A stretch of DNA of 64,000 bases from an uncultured Atopobiaceae bacterium (lineage in GTDB: Bacteria; Actinomycetota; Coriobacteriia; Coriobacteriales; Atopobiaceae). The DNA lies in assembly GCA_934792625.1 (NCBI GenBank), contig CAKVON010000001.1, positions 1 to 64,000 on the forward strand. The letters are read 5' to 3'. Below, one piece after another: positions 49,947-59,518 of the stretch. Each line of letters begins with the position of its first letter. Within the stretch, counting starts at the first letter, position 1. The translations under genes and the position numbers were made by a program. The notes beneath the pieces are model-generated. The model was not told where the DNA came from. It worked only from the letters and a program-made list of their open reading frames with translations, and did no database searches.

Positions 49947-50819
49947 CTAGGCCTCGGCGATGTTGCCGATGAACTTGGCCGTGCGCTCGTGCTTCGGGTG
50001 GTCGAAGACCTGCTCGGGCAGGCCCTGCTCGACGACGACGCCGTCCTCCATAAAGACGACTCGGTCGGCGACGTCACGGGCGAAGCCCATCTCGTGCGTG
50101 ACGACGATCATCGTCATGCCCGAGTTCTCTGCCAGGTCGCGCATGACGTCGAGGACGCCACGGACGAGCTCGGGGTCAAGGGCCGACGTCGGCTCGTCAA
50201 AGAGAAGGACGTCGGGGTGCATGGCCACGGCGCGGGCGATGGCGACTCGCTGCTGCTGGCCGCCGGAGAGCTGGGCGGGCTTGAAGTCCACGCGGTCGCC
50301 CAAACCGACTGCCTCGAGCTGCTTGATGGCCTCGGCCTCGGCCTCCTCCTTGCTCTTCTTGAGCACCTTGGTCTGGCCGATCATGACGTTGCCCTTGGCC
50401 GTGAGGTGCGGGAAGAGGTTGAAGCTCTGGAACACCATGCCGAGGTTGGTGCGCAGCTTGTTGACGTCGGTCTTGCCGGAGTTCGTGATCTCGTCGTCGT
50501 GCACCAGGATGTGGCCGGCCGTCGGGGTCTCGAGCAGGTTGATGCAGCGAAGCATCGTGGACTTGCCGGAGCCGGACGGACCCAGGACCACGACGACCTC
50601 GCCGGGCCAGACGTTCAGGTTGACGTCACGCAGGACCACGTTGTCGTCGAACGCCTTGTTCAGGTGTTCGATACGGACGATCGGGTGCTCGCCCTCCTTG
50701 AAGTGGTGGCGGGAAAGGGTCTTGTCATGCTCAAAGGCGAGCTTCGCGGCCTCGTCGGCATTCATCGCGTCGGGCACACCATTGAACTTCTCGCCAGCGT
50801 TCTTCTTGCTACTCAGCAT
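49947..50819 (-). CDS. glnQ: Amino-acid (glutamine-type) ABC transporter ATP-binding protein
   Basis: A 290-residue GlnQ-type ATPase with Walker [11 protein letters not shown]-loop [13 protein letters not shown], signature [15 protein letters not shown], Walker [15 protein letters not shown] and switch His in [12 protein letters not shown]. About 45 extra N-terminal residues precede the core. The start overlaps the permease gene by 11 bp. Together with the upstream permease and binding protein it forms one transporter, and the glnA gene next door fits a glutamine or glutamate substrate. Confidence 0.93.
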   Translation of the reverse strand: MLSSKKNAGEKFNGVPDAMNADEAAKLAFEHDKTLSRHHFKEGEHPIVRIEHLNKAFDDNVVLRDVNLNVWPGEVVVVLGPSGSGKSTMLRCINLLETPTAGHILVHDDEITNSGKTDVNKLRTNLGMVFQSFNLFPHLTAKGNVMIGQTKVLKKSKEEAEAEAIKQLEAVGLGDRVDFKPAQLSGGQQQRVAIARAVAMHPDVLLFDEPTSALDPELVRGVLDVMRDLAENSGMTMIVVTHEMGFARDVADRVVFMEDGVVVEQGLPEQVFDHPKHERTAKFIGNIAEA

Positions 50820-52248
50820 CGCTCACACCTCCCATAGCGGCCTGCGGACGGAACGGCGACATCGCCAGCGCCCACGCGCTCTTCTTCTCGGGCTCGGACG
50901 CCTGCATGTGCACGGCTCCGGCGTTGGGGTCGATGCCCGTCGAGACGGGCGCGGTTCCTGCGACACCCTTCGCCTTCGGGCGCGGGCCTGCACCGGACTC
51001 GGCGCGGGCAAGGTGACGCTCGACGATGGTGACAACCTTGATCAGCGGCAGGGTGATGATCAGGTAGTAAATGGCCGCCGCAACGTACGGGGTGATGTTG
51101 CCCGAGGTGGTGGTCAGGTTCTTCGAGAACATCATGAGCTCCATGACGCCCACCGAGGACAGCAGCGAGGTGTCCTTGAAGCCGGTGATGAAGTCGGAGG
51201 TCACCGTGGGCAGGACGCGACGGACCGTCTGGGGCAGGATGACCGAGATCATGGTCTGTGCCTTGTTCATGCCCAGCGACGACGCGGCCTCGTACTGGCC
51301 AGCGGGGATCGACTCGATACCGGCGCGGAAGATCTCTGCCAGGTATGCGGACGAGTTGACCGCCATGACGATGATGCCAAGGATGTTGTTGTCGATGTTG
51401 ATGTTCAGCATCGGCAGGCCGAAGAACATGATGTAGATCTGCAGGAACAACGGTGTGCCGCGGATGATGTTGATGTAGACCACGGCGATGGCGCGCAGAA
51501 GGACATTCTTGGACATCTTGAGGAACGAGAAGCCCAGGCCCAGAAGGATGGCAAAGGGGTAGGCCACCAGAACGATCACGATGCAGAGCACCCAGCCGCT
51601 GAACAGCGAGACCATCGAGGTCACGAGCAGCTGGGGCTTGAAGAACATGCCGAGGAACTGGTTGGAGTTCCAGGCCTCGACCCAGGCCTGCTCGTCGAGC
51701 CAGTTGACGAGCGACTGCAGCGGGGTGTTCGCCTTGATGGCGATCTTGGGCGACTCGGCCAAGTCCTTGGTGGCGCCGTTCGTCTCGTAGGTGCCGCTGA
51801 CGACGTAGTCACCGCCCTCGGTCGGGAACTTCATGTTGGTGATCTCCAGGCGCAACAGAGAGTCAGCCGGGATCTCCTCGGAGAAGTCGATCTTGACGGA
51901 GTTGCCGGAAGGCTCGGCGCTGCCGTCGATCGAGACTCGCTTGAGGCCCTCGAGCACGGTCACACGAACGGTGCTTCCGTCAAAGCTGGCATCGTCAGGC
52001 AGCGTGAGGGTGACAGACTTGACGGACTCACCGGCCTCGACGGTGCCCTCCCAGGTGAGCCTGGTGTCGATACCACCGATGACGGAGTCTCCGCCATCCT
52101 CGTTCGGGCGCGCGGTAGCCTTGTTGGTGGTCATCGCCTGGGCGTCCGTCGGCACCGCGAGGGCACCCGCGAGGGCGACGGCAAGCGCGAGCATCGCGCC
52201 GGCGACGATGTGCCGTGCCTTCTTGCTAGTTCCAGATTGCAACTTCAT
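50809..52248 (-). CDS. glnP: Amino-acid ABC permease with exported N-terminal domain
   Basis: A 479-residue protein with unusual architecture. Residues 1-38 are a signal peptide (hydrophobic 15-32, AQA cleavage). Residues about 39-205 form an extracytoplasmic, probably beta-rich domain ([20 protein letters not shown]). A GlnP-type permease follows from about 210 to 415, with [18 protein letters not shown] and the EAA loop [21 protein letters not shown] hydrophilic cytoplasmic tail of about 60 residues ends the protein. The extra domain is not a family 3 binding protein; that is encoded separately upstream. Its role is unknown. Confidence 0.88.
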   Translation of the reverse strand: MKLQSGTSKKARHIVAGAMLALAVALAGALAVPTDAQAMTTNKATARPNEDGGDSVIGGIDTRLTWEGTVEAGESVKSVTLTLPDDASFDGSTVRVTVLEGLKRVSIDGSAEPSGNSVKIDFSEEIPADSLLRLEITNMKFPTEGGDYVVSGTYETNGATKDLAESPKIAIKANTPLQSLVNWLDEQAWVEAWNSNQFLGMFFKPQLLVTSMVSLFSGWVLCIVIVLVAYPFAILLGLGFSFLKMSKNVLLRAIAVVYINIIRGTPLFLQIYIMFFGLPMLNINIDNNILGIIVMAVNSSAYLAEIFRAGIESIPAGQYEAASSLGMNKAQTMISVILPQTVRRVLPTVTSDFITGFKDTSLLSSVGVMELMMFSKNLTTTSGNITPYVAAAIYYLIITLPLIKVVTIVERHLARAESGAGPRPKAKGVAGTAPVSTGIDPNAGAVHMQASEPEKKSAWALAMSPFRPQAAMGGVSDAE

Positions 52249-52287
52249 GGTTACTCCTATGCCGTTCCTTCGTCGGTTCCAAACCGC

Positions 52288-53130
52288 CTAGAGGTCGGTA
52301 GTCCCGAACCACTTCTGCTTGAGGTCGTCCATCGAGCTGTCGTCCTGCATCTTCTCCAGGATCTTGTTGATCTTCTTGGTCAGCTCCGCGTTGTCCTTGG
52401 AGACGACGATGCCGTACTGCTCGCCCGTGGGAATCTCGACGGCGACGGCCAAGTCGGTGTAGGAGTTCTTGCACATGTACTCCATCACGGGCAGGTCCTC
52501 GACCGCGGCGTCGTAGAGCTTGGACTCGACGCCGGTGAGGCACTCGATGTTTCCGTCGAGCGTTACCAGCGTGGCCTTGGGGAGGTTCTCCTTAATCCAG
52601 TCCTCGCCGGTCGTTCCCGCCTGGGCGGCGACCTTCACGCCCTCGACGTTGAGCTTGTCGTACTTGCCGTCGTACTGATCCTCGTTCTCAACACGAACGA
52701 CGATGCCCTGGTTGGAATCCATATAGGCGTCAGTGAAGTCGATCTCCTTCTGACGTTCCTCGGTGATCGAGAAGGACGCGATGGCGATGTCGGCCTTGCC
52801 ACCCTGCTTGATCATGGGGACGATGGTGTCGAACTTCTGATCGGGCATGAAGTTGGCCTTGAGCCCCAGCTCGTCGGCGATCTTCTCGACAAGCTCGATC
52901 TCGAAGCCCTTGGGCTTCTTGTCGTCGTCAAGCCACTCCATCGGGATGTAGCCATAGTTGACGGCGACGGTCAGCTCCCCGTCCTTGACCAGCGTGTAGG
53001 ACCCCGAAGCGGTCTCAGTCGCGGCGCCATCCCCAGAGCCGCCGCATCCGACGAGGCCCAGGGCGAACATGGAACCGGCTGCCACGGCACCGATCCTGAG
53101 GAAGTCACGCCTGCTATATGTAGTTGCCAT
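52288..53130 (-). CDS. Amino-acid ABC transporter substrate-binding lipoprotein (possible Tat substrate)
   Basis: A 280-residue family 3 binding protein. The signal region has SRRDFLRIG, a twin-arginine motif, followed by the lipobox LVGC, so it may be exported by Tat and then lipidated. The SBP_bac_3 domain follows: LTVAVNYGYIPMEWLDDDKK, GFEIELVEKIADELG, GGKADIAIASFSIT and KVAAQAGTTGEDWI. It is first in the operon with the fused permease and the ATPase. The ligand is probably glutamine or another polar amino acid. Confidence 0.92.
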   Translation of the reverse strand: MATTYSRRDFLRIGAVAAGSMFALGLVGCGGSGDGAATETASGSYTLVKDGELTVAVNYGYIPMEWLDDDKKPKGFEIELVEKIADELGLKANFMPDQKFDTIVPMIKQGGKADIAIASFSITEERQKEIDFTDAYMDSNQGIVVRVENEDQYDGKYDKLNVEGVKVAAQAGTTGEDWIKENLPKATLVTLDGNIECLTGVESKLYDAAVEDLPVMEYMCKNSYTDLAVAVEIPTGEQYGIVVSKDNAELTKKINKILEKMQDDSSMDDLKQKWFGTTDL

Positions 53131-53326
53131 CTCTATCCCCTTCTAGTTAGGTCCAGCCGCACGGGTCGGCTGGCTCCAAATGGGACACGTGCCACCCACT
53201 CGCGGTGTGTGGCTATTCTTTTCGATGGACTTATCCCTAGGCTTGCAAATTTACGCATAAATACGCATTCGTGCATCATTGTTAACAACACGGTCACACT
53301 GGGACTTACTCGAAACAAACTGAAAA
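53131..53326. other. Promoter region of the glutamine-type ABC operon
   Basis: An AT-rich 200-bp region. It contains the heptamer pair listed separately and a GTTAAC site near 53281. The pattern suggests a regulated promoter for the minus-strand operon, but -35/-10 boxes are not certain. Confidence 0.5.
53252..53268. promoter_or_regulatory. Tandem TACGCAT heptamers
   Basis: TACGCAT occurs at 53252-53258 and 53262-53268, spaced 10 bp (one helical turn), about 125 bp upstream of the binding-protein start in AT-rich DNA. It is a possible activator site. Confidence 0.45.
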
Positions 53327-53354
53327 CCCCTCGCATGCATTTGCATACGAGGGG
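53327..53354 (-). terminator. Terminator of glnA
   Basis: CCCCTCGCATGCA (53327-53339) and TGCATACGAGGGG (53342-53354) form a 13-bp stem with one mismatch, followed on the minus strand by TTTTCAGTTTGTTTC. It lies 56 bp after the glnA stop. Confidence 0.85.
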
Positions 53355-53375
53355 TCCATATTCTCAAAACGAGCT

Positions 53376-53386
53376 CTGTCGAGAAG
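53376..53386 (-). repeat. Dispersed motif CTTCTCGACAG in glnA 3' region
   Basis: The minus strand reads CGCACTTCTCGACAGAGC between the glnA stop and its terminator, in sense orientation, as for copA. Confidence 0.7.
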
Positions 53387-53409
53387 TGCGTACCCGACGC
53401 CGGCGACTA

Positions 53410-54750
53410 TTAGAAACCGGCATAGTAGCGACCGAGCTCCCAGCTGCTGATGGTGGTGCGGTAATCCTCCCACTCGTGGCGCTTCTGGGAAAGCAGGAAG
53501 TCGAAGACGTGCTCGCCCAGCGTCTCATGCATGAGCTCGGAGTGCTCGAAGGCCTCGATGGCCTCGCCCAGATCACGCGGCAGAGGCGTGATGCCGTTGG
53601 CAGCAAGCTCCGCGGGGGTAAGGGTCTTGAGATCGATCGGGGACTCGGGCTGCAGCTCGAGCTCGTCCTCGATGCCCTTGAGGCCGGCAGCCAGGGTCGC
53701 GGCGATGGCAAGGTAGGGGTTGCAGGTGGGGTCCGGGCTCCTGATCTCGATGCGCGTCGAAGCGTGCTTGCCTGGCTTGTGCGTGGGAATGCGAACGAGG
53801 GCCGAACGATTCTTGCGGCCCCACGTGGCAAAGCAAGGAACTTCACTGTCGGGCACGAAACGCTTGTAGGAGTTGACCGTGGGATTAGTCACCAGGGAAA
53901 TCTCACGCGCGTACTTGAGGATGCCCGCAACGTAGTGCTTTGCGAGGTCAGAGAGGTGGGTGCCACCCTCGACGTCCTCCGCCCAAAACAGGTTGTTGCC
54001 GTCGTGGTCGAAGAGCGACTCCTGCAGGAACAGGCCCGAGCCCGAGGTGCCGTTGAAGGGCTTGGGCATGAAGGAGGCATACATGCCCTCCTCGAAGGCA
54101 GCCTGCTTGATGACGTGACGCGCGGTCATGATGTTATCGGCAGAGGTGCGAGCCTCGGCATAGCGAAGCTGAATGCCGTTCTGCGAGGGCGCGACCGCGT
54201 GGTAGGAGTACTCCACGGGAATCGACATCTTCTCGAGCGTGAGCGTCGTGTTGCGACGCAGGTCGCGAGCAGAGTCGCTCGGGGTCAAGTCGAAGTAGCC
54301 CGCGTTGTCCATCGGCACGGGGTCCTTGTCGTTGGCGAAGTAGAAGTACTCGATCTCGGGACCGACGTTGAGCAAGTAACCCATCTTGTCGGCGGCCATG
54401 AACACGCGCGTGAGAACGGCACGGGGGTCACCAGCAAAGGACTCGCGCGACGGGGTCTTAATATCGCAGAAGATGCGAGCGGCGCCGCTCGTCTCGGGAC
54501 GCCAGGGAAGCATCTGGAAGGTCTCCGGGTCGGGGAAGGCGAGCATGTCCGACTCCTGGAGAGGGGCAAAGCCGTCAACCGCGGCACCATCGAAACCGAT
54601 GCCCTCGTCAAAGGCCTCCTCGAGATCCTCAGGAGAGATGGCAAACGACTTGAGATTGCCGAGCACGTCAGTGAACCAGAGCCGAACGAAGCGAATGTCT
54701 CGCTCCTCGACCGTCCTGAGAACGAAGTCGATATTCTGCTCGTAGGACAT
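53410..54750 (-). CDS. glnA: Glutamine synthetase type I
   Basis: A 446-residue enzyme making glutamine from glutamate, ammonia and ATP. It has the beta-grasp domain (RFVRLWFTDVLGNLKS), the metal-site GPEIEYFYF, HAVAPSQNGIQLRYA, the ATP-site KPFNGTSGSGLF, NPTVNSYKRF and the Arg block STRIEIRSPDP. At 446 residues and without the adenylylation-site insert it is the I-alpha type, normally controlled by feedback inhibition. The ATG at 54750 lies just after GGGGGTCACC. It is next to the glutamine-type ABC operon but has its own terminator. Confidence 0.96.
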   Translation of the reverse strand: MSYEQNIDFVLRTVEERDIRFVRLWFTDVLGNLKSFAISPEDLEEAFDEGIGFDGAAVDGFAPLQESDMLAFPDPETFQMLPWRPETSGAARIFCDIKTPSRESFAGDPRAVLTRVFMAADKMGYLLNVGPEIEYFYFANDKDPVPMDNAGYFDLTPSDSARDLRRNTTLTLEKMSIPVEYSYHAVAPSQNGIQLRYAEARTSADNIMTARHVIKQAAFEEGMYASFMPKPFNGTSGSGLFLQESLFDHDGNNLFWAEDVEGGTHLSDLAKHYVAGILKYAREISLVTNPTVNSYKRFVPDSEVPCFATWGRKNRSALVRIPTHKPGKHASTRIEIRSPDPTCNPYLAIAATLAAGLKGIEDELELQPESPIDLKTLTPAELAANGITPLPRDLGEAIEAFEHSELMHETLGEHVFDFLLSQKRHEWEDYRTTISSWELGRYYAGF

Positions 54751-54913
54751 GGTGACCCCCAGACGATAAAGACCTTCTTGGCACATGGGCGCATAGGCAC
54801 CCATACAAATTCAGAGTGGCATAGGCGTGTTTCGCGCTTGTTTCCCTGCCTGTCGCGGGAGCCATTCTACCGTCCACAGGCAAGAACCGGGAGTTTTTTA
54901 CGAAAGAGATTGC

Positions 54914-55123
54914 CTAGCGAGAAGAGGAGTCCCTCAAACGCTGCTCGGCATCGGCCACGATTCCCGCCGCAGCAGGGCACTCCCCCCTACCGGTGACATG
55001 GACCGCGCACGAGCTGGAGCTGCCGCAACCAGCGCACTTGTCTCCAGAGCGAAGGACATATCTGATAGCCAAGAACATAAGAAGTGCAACTGCGGCGATT
55101 ACCGCCAGGTCGATGGGTGCCAT
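54914..55123 (-). CDS. Small Cys-rich membrane protein (FeoB-associated type)
   Basis: A 69-residue protein starting MAPIDLAVIAAVALLMFLAI, a single membrane segment, followed by LRSGDKCAGCGSSSSC and a second Cys (GRGECPAA). This is the layout of FeoB-associated Cys-rich membrane proteins. No feo genes are in the window, so the iron role is inference. GGAGGG lies 8 bp before the ATG at 55123. Confidence 0.65.
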   Translation of the reverse strand: MAPIDLAVIAAVALLMFLAIRYVLRSGDKCAGCGSSSSCAVHVTGRGECPAAAGIVADAEQRLRDSSSR

Positions 55124-55346
55124 CTGCCGGTCCCTCCAAATCAAAGCGACACGAACCACATGTCGCAATAGTTAACTAAGGAAAACTATACCCATATGCA
55201 TCGGAATCGCGCTTGGCAGCGACAACTGCATGCGCCATGCACAAAGGACGCACGAACAAATACGCCGACGGAAGCACCCCGGTCAGGAAAGTCAGCTCGA
55301 GAAAGACGTACCCTTCTCATGCCCATCCCTCGAGATACCTATTTAC

Positions 55347-55910
55347 CTACCAGGCAAGCACCCCTATCTTGACCCCGCAGACGTCAACCGACTGGCCGGG
55401 ATTCAGCAGCGCCTCACCCAAAAGAAGCGAACCGTCGACGCTCGCCGGGTTAGTTGCACCCAGGTTGCTCACAAGCACGCCCGACTCCGTAGGCATAAGC
55501 ATGAGGTGCTCTCTCGAGACAGACCTGTTACGAATGACGATGTCGTTTTCGGAATCACGCCCAACGCTCATTCCCGTCGGAAATACCGGACACTCGACCT
55601 CCAGATCCCCCGCGCAAACCCGTATCGCGTATCTCGATTCGCGATCAAGGCAACCAACACAGACATTGGCCGATGCCAACCCATCGCCAAAATCGAGGGT
55701 CGCATCCGGATCCAAACGCGCGACAACCCCCTCACACCCCGAGGCCGTGACATCTGCCGTAATTTTTGACGGACCTCTATTAAAGTCATAGAGGCACCCG
55801 TAGCACACGCTCATATCCTCAAACATCGTTGCGCCGCAACGCGGACAAGCCTTGAACTCACAGCACGCACCCTTTTCGCACGCCATATCCAAATCAATCT
55901 CCTCACCCAT
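55347..55910 (-). CDS. FHA-domain protein with zinc ribbon, tail of the Tad operon
   Basis: A 187-residue protein. The N-terminal zinc ribbon has two Cys pairs (CPRCGATMFEDMSVCYGC, about 22-40), and the C-terminal FHA domain (about 108-180) has MSVGRDSENDIVIRNRSVSR then EHL and NLGATNPASVDG. FHA domains bind phosphothreonine peptides, so a kinase partner is expected elsewhere. The start overlaps the DUF192 gene by 8 bp. It is the last gene of the pilus operon, suggesting phospho-regulation of pilus assembly. Confidence 0.82.
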   Translation of the reverse strand: MGEEIDLDMACEKGACCEFKACPRCGATMFEDMSVCYGCLYDFNRGPSKITADVTASGCEGVVARLDPDATLDFGDGLASANVCVGCLDRESRYAIRVCAGDLEVECPVFPTGMSVGRDSENDIVIRNRSVSREHLMLMPTESGVLVSNLGATNPASVDGSLLLGEALLNPGQSVDVCGVKIGVLAW

Positions 55911-56277
55911 CACAGGTTCCCCCTTCCGTCACACCAGCTGCCGCAGCCTCGATGAAGCGAACGCGTTCGTGCCGCGAAAACCACCCCTCCTCGGAAGTCG
56001 GCCTCTCGAGTACGGCAATGGAATGCGAGACGTGAAGCCTCCTGCCAGCGCCAACATTCCTGTAAGAAGCGAGCACCTCACCCGAACTCCCCAAAAAGGC
56101 AACGTCAATCGGGTAGCTCATGCCATAGGTATGAACCGCCTTGCATGGGACCAAGATCACTGCCTCCGCATCAGGACTGGTGCCAAGCAGCCCCTTGAGA
56201 CGCGACCCCCATCCACACAACGTACGCGCCCTTATCGACAGGGAACCGATTTCCGAAACTACGTCGACGTGCCCCAT
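55903..56277 (-). CDS. DUF192 family protein
   Basis: A 124-residue protein with the DUF192 signature: RLKGLLG, then VILVPCKAVHTYGMSYPIDV and AFLGSSGEVL. Function is unknown across the family. It starts where the TadE-like gene ends and overlaps the FHA gene, so it is part of the pilus operon. No export signal is seen here, unlike many family members. Confidence 0.85.
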   Translation of the reverse strand: MGHVDVVSEIGSLSIRARTLCGWGSRLKGLLGTSPDAEAVILVPCKAVHTYGMSYPIDVAFLGSSGEVLASYRNVGAGRRLHVSHSIAVLERPTSEEGWFSRHERVRFIEAAAAGVTEGGTCDG

Positions 56278-56796
56278 CTAGATCACCACCCCCGGCTTGA
56301 ATCTATCGACGACATACGAACGCGTATGCTCGAGAGCTATGGGCGGGCCGAGCCCAATCCCGGCAATCGACAGGCCAGATGGCCATGGGCGCATCCTGAA
56401 CGTACACGTATAGCGCGTGAGATTCGATCCAATCGAGAAGCCAGACCCCTCCTCCCCGACGAGGGCGACACTCGACGCACGAACCTCAACCGAATACGTC
56501 CCGTCACCGCGCATCGCGTCCTCGATACATGAAGTGACACGGCCTACCGCCCCAGACTCGGTCTGCTCCCCCGGCGGCGAGACCCCCTGTGACACAACGG
56601 CATTGGGAGCAACCCTGTCGAACTGGGCGCACGCACCCACAAATCTCATCAAGTTGAGAATGATCAGCGCGACAACCAGAACGATGGGAAGCGTTGCCGC
56701 CAACTCGACGCTCATCTGCCCCTCCTCCCCCGCAAGCACTTCGCAAGCCATGCGCATCTCCATCGACTGATAGATGACAGCCCTTTGTCCCCTCAT
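56278..56796 (-). CDS. TadE-like pseudopilin
   Basis: A 172-residue protein with a prepilin-like N terminus: EEGQMSVELAATLPIVLVVA then LIILNL, with Glu at +5 after a likely G|Q cleavage site, followed by one hydrophobic helix. The rest is extracellular. TadE/TadF pseudopilins help assemble Flp pili. The ATG overlaps the stop of the TadG-like gene (ATGA). Confidence 0.8.
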   Translation of the reverse strand: MRGQRAVIYQSMEMRMACEVLAGEEGQMSVELAATLPIVLVVALIILNLMRFVGACAQFDRVAPNAVVSQGVSPPGEQTESGAVGRVTSCIEDAMRGDGTYSVEVRASSVALVGEEGSGFSIGSNLTRYTCTFRMRPWPSGLSIAGIGLGPPIALEHTRSYVVDRFKPGVVI

Positions 56797-58865
56797 AGCG
56801 CACCGACCAACTTCCCCAGATCAACCGTGAGGGGGATGCTGACGTTCGTCCCTGGTATGGGCAGCTCCGCCAGAGTCAACTTCTCTCCCTCCAAACGACT
56901 GGCAAGCTCGCTCTTCGTTTTCTGGCCTAACGCCTCCGCCATCTGGGCGGGAGTTCCTGACGACGGCATCGCCTCAACGAACTCGCGCACCTTAAGCGCG
57001 TCGTCGTAGCCAGCCTTTCGAAGGACATGCCTCGTGTTGATAAGGACGGGCTTTCTGAGACTCAAGTCCGAGGGAGCAAATCCGCCCTTCTCGACCAGTT
57101 CGTTCAAACGCTCCCTCAAACGAGATGCCGTCGTTCCGCCAAGGACGCCATCGAGCGAATCGAAGAGGTCGCGAGCGGCTGACGAAACCTCCTCGTATGC
57201 AGATCCATATGCGACCAGCGCCCGTCCCCAAAGGTCGCAGATCATGCCCGGCAGACCAGCTATGCCGCCATTTGCTCCAAGGCCGTCAAAGAACCTGGAC
57301 AAGGTGTTGTTGTTTGCCGTCGCCTCGTCTGGCGCAAGGACCGCAGCTGCGGTCGCGGCGCCCGCAGGAAGCTCCGAACCCTTCACCAGCGCACCCGCTA
57401 GTTGAGCTGGGGTTGCTTTGCCAGACGCCCTGACCACGACCGAGACGCATCCCCACGCGCCGGGAGGGCAGAGCCTCGGCCTTGCGACTGACAAGGCGTC
57501 AATCGCCCTGTCAAAGGCATCGGCGCCCTCCTCGGCGATGTCTCGCATCTTCTTCTCAGCTTTGGCAAGCTCGTTGCGCTTGCCCTGGTACTTCTCGGCA
57601 GCCTCACAAACCCGAAGCCAATGGTGTTCGAAGCCGTTTTCTATCGAAGTCGAGGCGGCGGGGGCCTTCCCCAGATCCCCAACATCCATCCCGCAGACGT
57701 CGCAATGCCCGACCGCACCAGCCTCCTCGTCGCGAAGGGAGGCGACGCCCGTGGACCCGCCCTTGGCCCCTGGGCACGAGAGGCTTGAATGGAGAGTCCT
57801 GCCTCCCTTTTCGTTCGTACAAGGCCAGCATTCGTCCGTATATAGGGTGGTTGCCCTGACCTCCGCCGTATTTTTGGGCAAGCGAGGCAAGTCGAGATCG
57901 ACCGTACCGTCCTCATGCTCCGTATAGTGCCCGGACCGCACCTTCTCGAGCGCATAACCATAGAAGGCCTTCCTCGCACACGAGTCGGTCAAAGCCTCGA
58001 CACCAGGGCCACTTGGCTGCTCGGAGGCAAGGCGCGCCGCATAGTAATTCCGCGCACGAAGAAGCGGCACTCCGAAGTTCCAAGACTCCGGCGTGGGATA
58101 GTTGGGGTTCTCATTTTCGTTAAGGCACGCAAGCGTCTGGGCGCGTTGTCGCATGCAGTAGGGCTCGTCCGCACAATCGGCGAGCCAGCCTTCCAAAACA
58201 AGCTCGTCAACCACGTCCTTTGCCTTCTTGGCCTCATCGGATGCCTCACGCATCCTATCCGACGCCTTCTCAAGTTCCGACGCATCGACATCGTCGGCAT
58301 CCAACTTGAAGTCGCTTTGCGACTCCTGCGGAAAGGGGACGGCACATCCGGCATACGAGACCTCATGCTCTGTCGCATTGGCGGCCACGCATTGCGCGGA
58401 ATTCGCAACGATGAGCAAAGGCAGGGTCCCCTCAAGGCGCTCGAGTCCCTCCCCAGCAGTCCGTGCGAACTCACGTCGCGAGTCAAGAATCTCCCTCCCC
58501 TTTTCGCTGACCTCCAGACCCGCCGAGGACAATCCGGGCACGGCAGACAGGACCAGTCCCGCACCGCACACAATGACCCCCGTAATACCCATGCTCAGAA
58601 CACATGCGTCGAGAGTTTGTGCCACCGTCGCATACGCCGCCACGACGTTTGACCCCGCCATGGCAGTGGCATCGGCAACCACCTGGGCCTCGTTCGAGCG
58701 CGCCATGACCCAACCCGCCGTAGCCGCGCCAAACACGAGACACAGGCTCACGAGCAGAGACACCGCGACCGAGACCGTGGTGAAGCCACCCTCCTCCCTC
58801 AAAAAGAGCGAGATGCCGAAATAACTACGACGATCAAGCTCCCCACATCCCAATCCAGCCGTCAT
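56793..58865 (-). CDS. TadG-like pilus assembly protein
   Basis: A 690-residue protein with a short N terminus, one membrane segment (FTTVSVAVSLLVSLCLVFGA) and the TadG-like block QVVADATAMAGSNVVA right after it. The large remainder is extracellular, with a Cys-rich part (CWPCTNEKGG, LSCPGAKGG, CDVCGMD, about 340-410) and coiled-coil-like stretches. The Cys-rich insertion is not typical of TadG as I know it. The start at 58865 overlaps the preceding gene by 32 bp. Confidence 0.7.
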   Translation of the reverse strand: MTAGLGCGELDRRSYFGISLFLREEGGFTTVSVAVSLLVSLCLVFGAATAGWVMARSNEAQVVADATAMAGSNVVAAYATVAQTLDACVLSMGITGVIVCGAGLVLSAVPGLSSAGLEVSEKGREILDSRREFARTAGEGLERLEGTLPLLIVANSAQCVAANATEHEVSYAGCAVPFPQESQSDFKLDADDVDASELEKASDRMREASDEAKKAKDVVDELVLEGWLADCADEPYCMRQRAQTLACLNENENPNYPTPESWNFGVPLLRARNYYAARLASEQPSGPGVEALTDSCARKAFYGYALEKVRSGHYTEHEDGTVDLDLPRLPKNTAEVRATTLYTDECWPCTNEKGGRTLHSSLSCPGAKGGSTGVASLRDEEAGAVGHCDVCGMDVGDLGKAPAASTSIENGFEHHWLRVCEAAEKYQGKRNELAKAEKKMRDIAEEGADAFDRAIDALSVARPRLCPPGAWGCVSVVVRASGKATPAQLAGALVKGSELPAGAATAAAVLAPDEATANNNTLSRFFDGLGANGGIAGLPGMICDLWGRALVAYGSAYEEVSSAARDLFDSLDGVLGGTTASRLRERLNELVEKGGFAPSDLSLRKPVLINTRHVLRKAGYDDALKVREFVEAMPSSGTPAQMAEALGQKTKSELASRLEGEKLTLAELPIPGTNVSIPLTVDLGKLVGAL

Positions 58866-59349
58866 ATCCACCCCCAACCCATTCGGGTCTGACTTGCTCG
58901 GAATCCTCCACACGCAACAGGACCCCGCTCGCGTCGCCTGTCCCCAACGCCTCGGCCAATCCGCCCAGCACCGGCAATGGCCTCGCATGCCCCTCAACGA
59001 CCACCTGGACTCTTGGCCCTCCCATGCCTGTCGCCTCAACCTTCCAGTCCGACTCGCCCCCGACGTGGAATACGCTCACCTCGGGAACCGCCCGAAGCCT
59101 TCGGAGCGCGTACTCGCGAAGTTGGGAGTCATCCCCCTCGTCCCACGTCGCCGCGGCACGCGCCACCTCCGCCGCAGCGCCTCTCATCACCGACTTCGTA
59201 TACAGAAGGCACGCAGGCTGCATGAGCATCGCCAGAAGGGCGAGGAGAACGGGCAGCAGCAAGGCCGCCTCGACGCTCGATTGGCCAGACGACTCAGAAA
59301 AGAAGGATGTCCTGCCAAGCGCCGAGCGAGCCACTCGCGCCAAACCCAT
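58834..59349 (-). CDS. TadE-like pseudopilin
   Basis: A protein of about 171 residues with ESSGQSSVEAALLLPVLLAL (prepilin-like, Glu at +5) and one hydrophobic helix, then an extracellular domain. The start is uncertain: ATG at 59349 lies inside the preceding Flp-like gene and lacks a clear ribosome binding site; GTG at 59334 is an alternative. Coupling to the upstream pilin gene is likely. Confidence 0.75.
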   Translation of the reverse strand: MGLARVARSALGRTSFFSESSGQSSVEAALLLPVLLALLAMLMQPACLLYTKSVMRGAAAEVARAAATWDEGDDSQLREYALRRLRAVPEVSVFHVGGESDWKVEATGMGGPRVQVVVEGHARPLPVLGGLAEALGTGDASGVLLRVEDSEQVRPEWVGGGYDGWIGMWGA

Positions 59350-59518
59350 GCGACGCTGACTCGACCGCCTTGCCAAGCAGCACGCCATCGGAAGCCGCAT
59401 GCCAGAGCAATCCCAATGCTCCGAGCATCGCCAGGAAAGCGACGAGCACGAGCGCGTACTCAGTCGTCGACTGTCCCGACTCCTCCCCGAGAAGCGGAGA
59501 GCCTTTCCGCCAGGCCAC
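59294..59518 (-). CDS. Second Flp-like pilin
   Basis: A 74-residue protein starting with GTG at 59518 (GGAGGG 7 bp upstream). It has GEESGQSTTEYALVLVAFLA, the same cleavage-and-helix pattern as the main Flp pilin (G|Q-x3-E-Y), then a short tail. It is probably a minor pilin. It sits between a small membrane protein and a TadE-like gene. Confidence 0.78.
   Translation of the reverse strand: MAWRKGSPLLGEESGQSTTEYALVLVAFLAMLGALGLLWHAASDGVLLGKAVESASHGFGASGSLGAWQDILLF

Noticed and set aside
49960-54996. A 1678-residue plus-strand frame across the ABC operon and glnA
   Set aside because: Every segment is antisense to a convincing gene on the minus strand.
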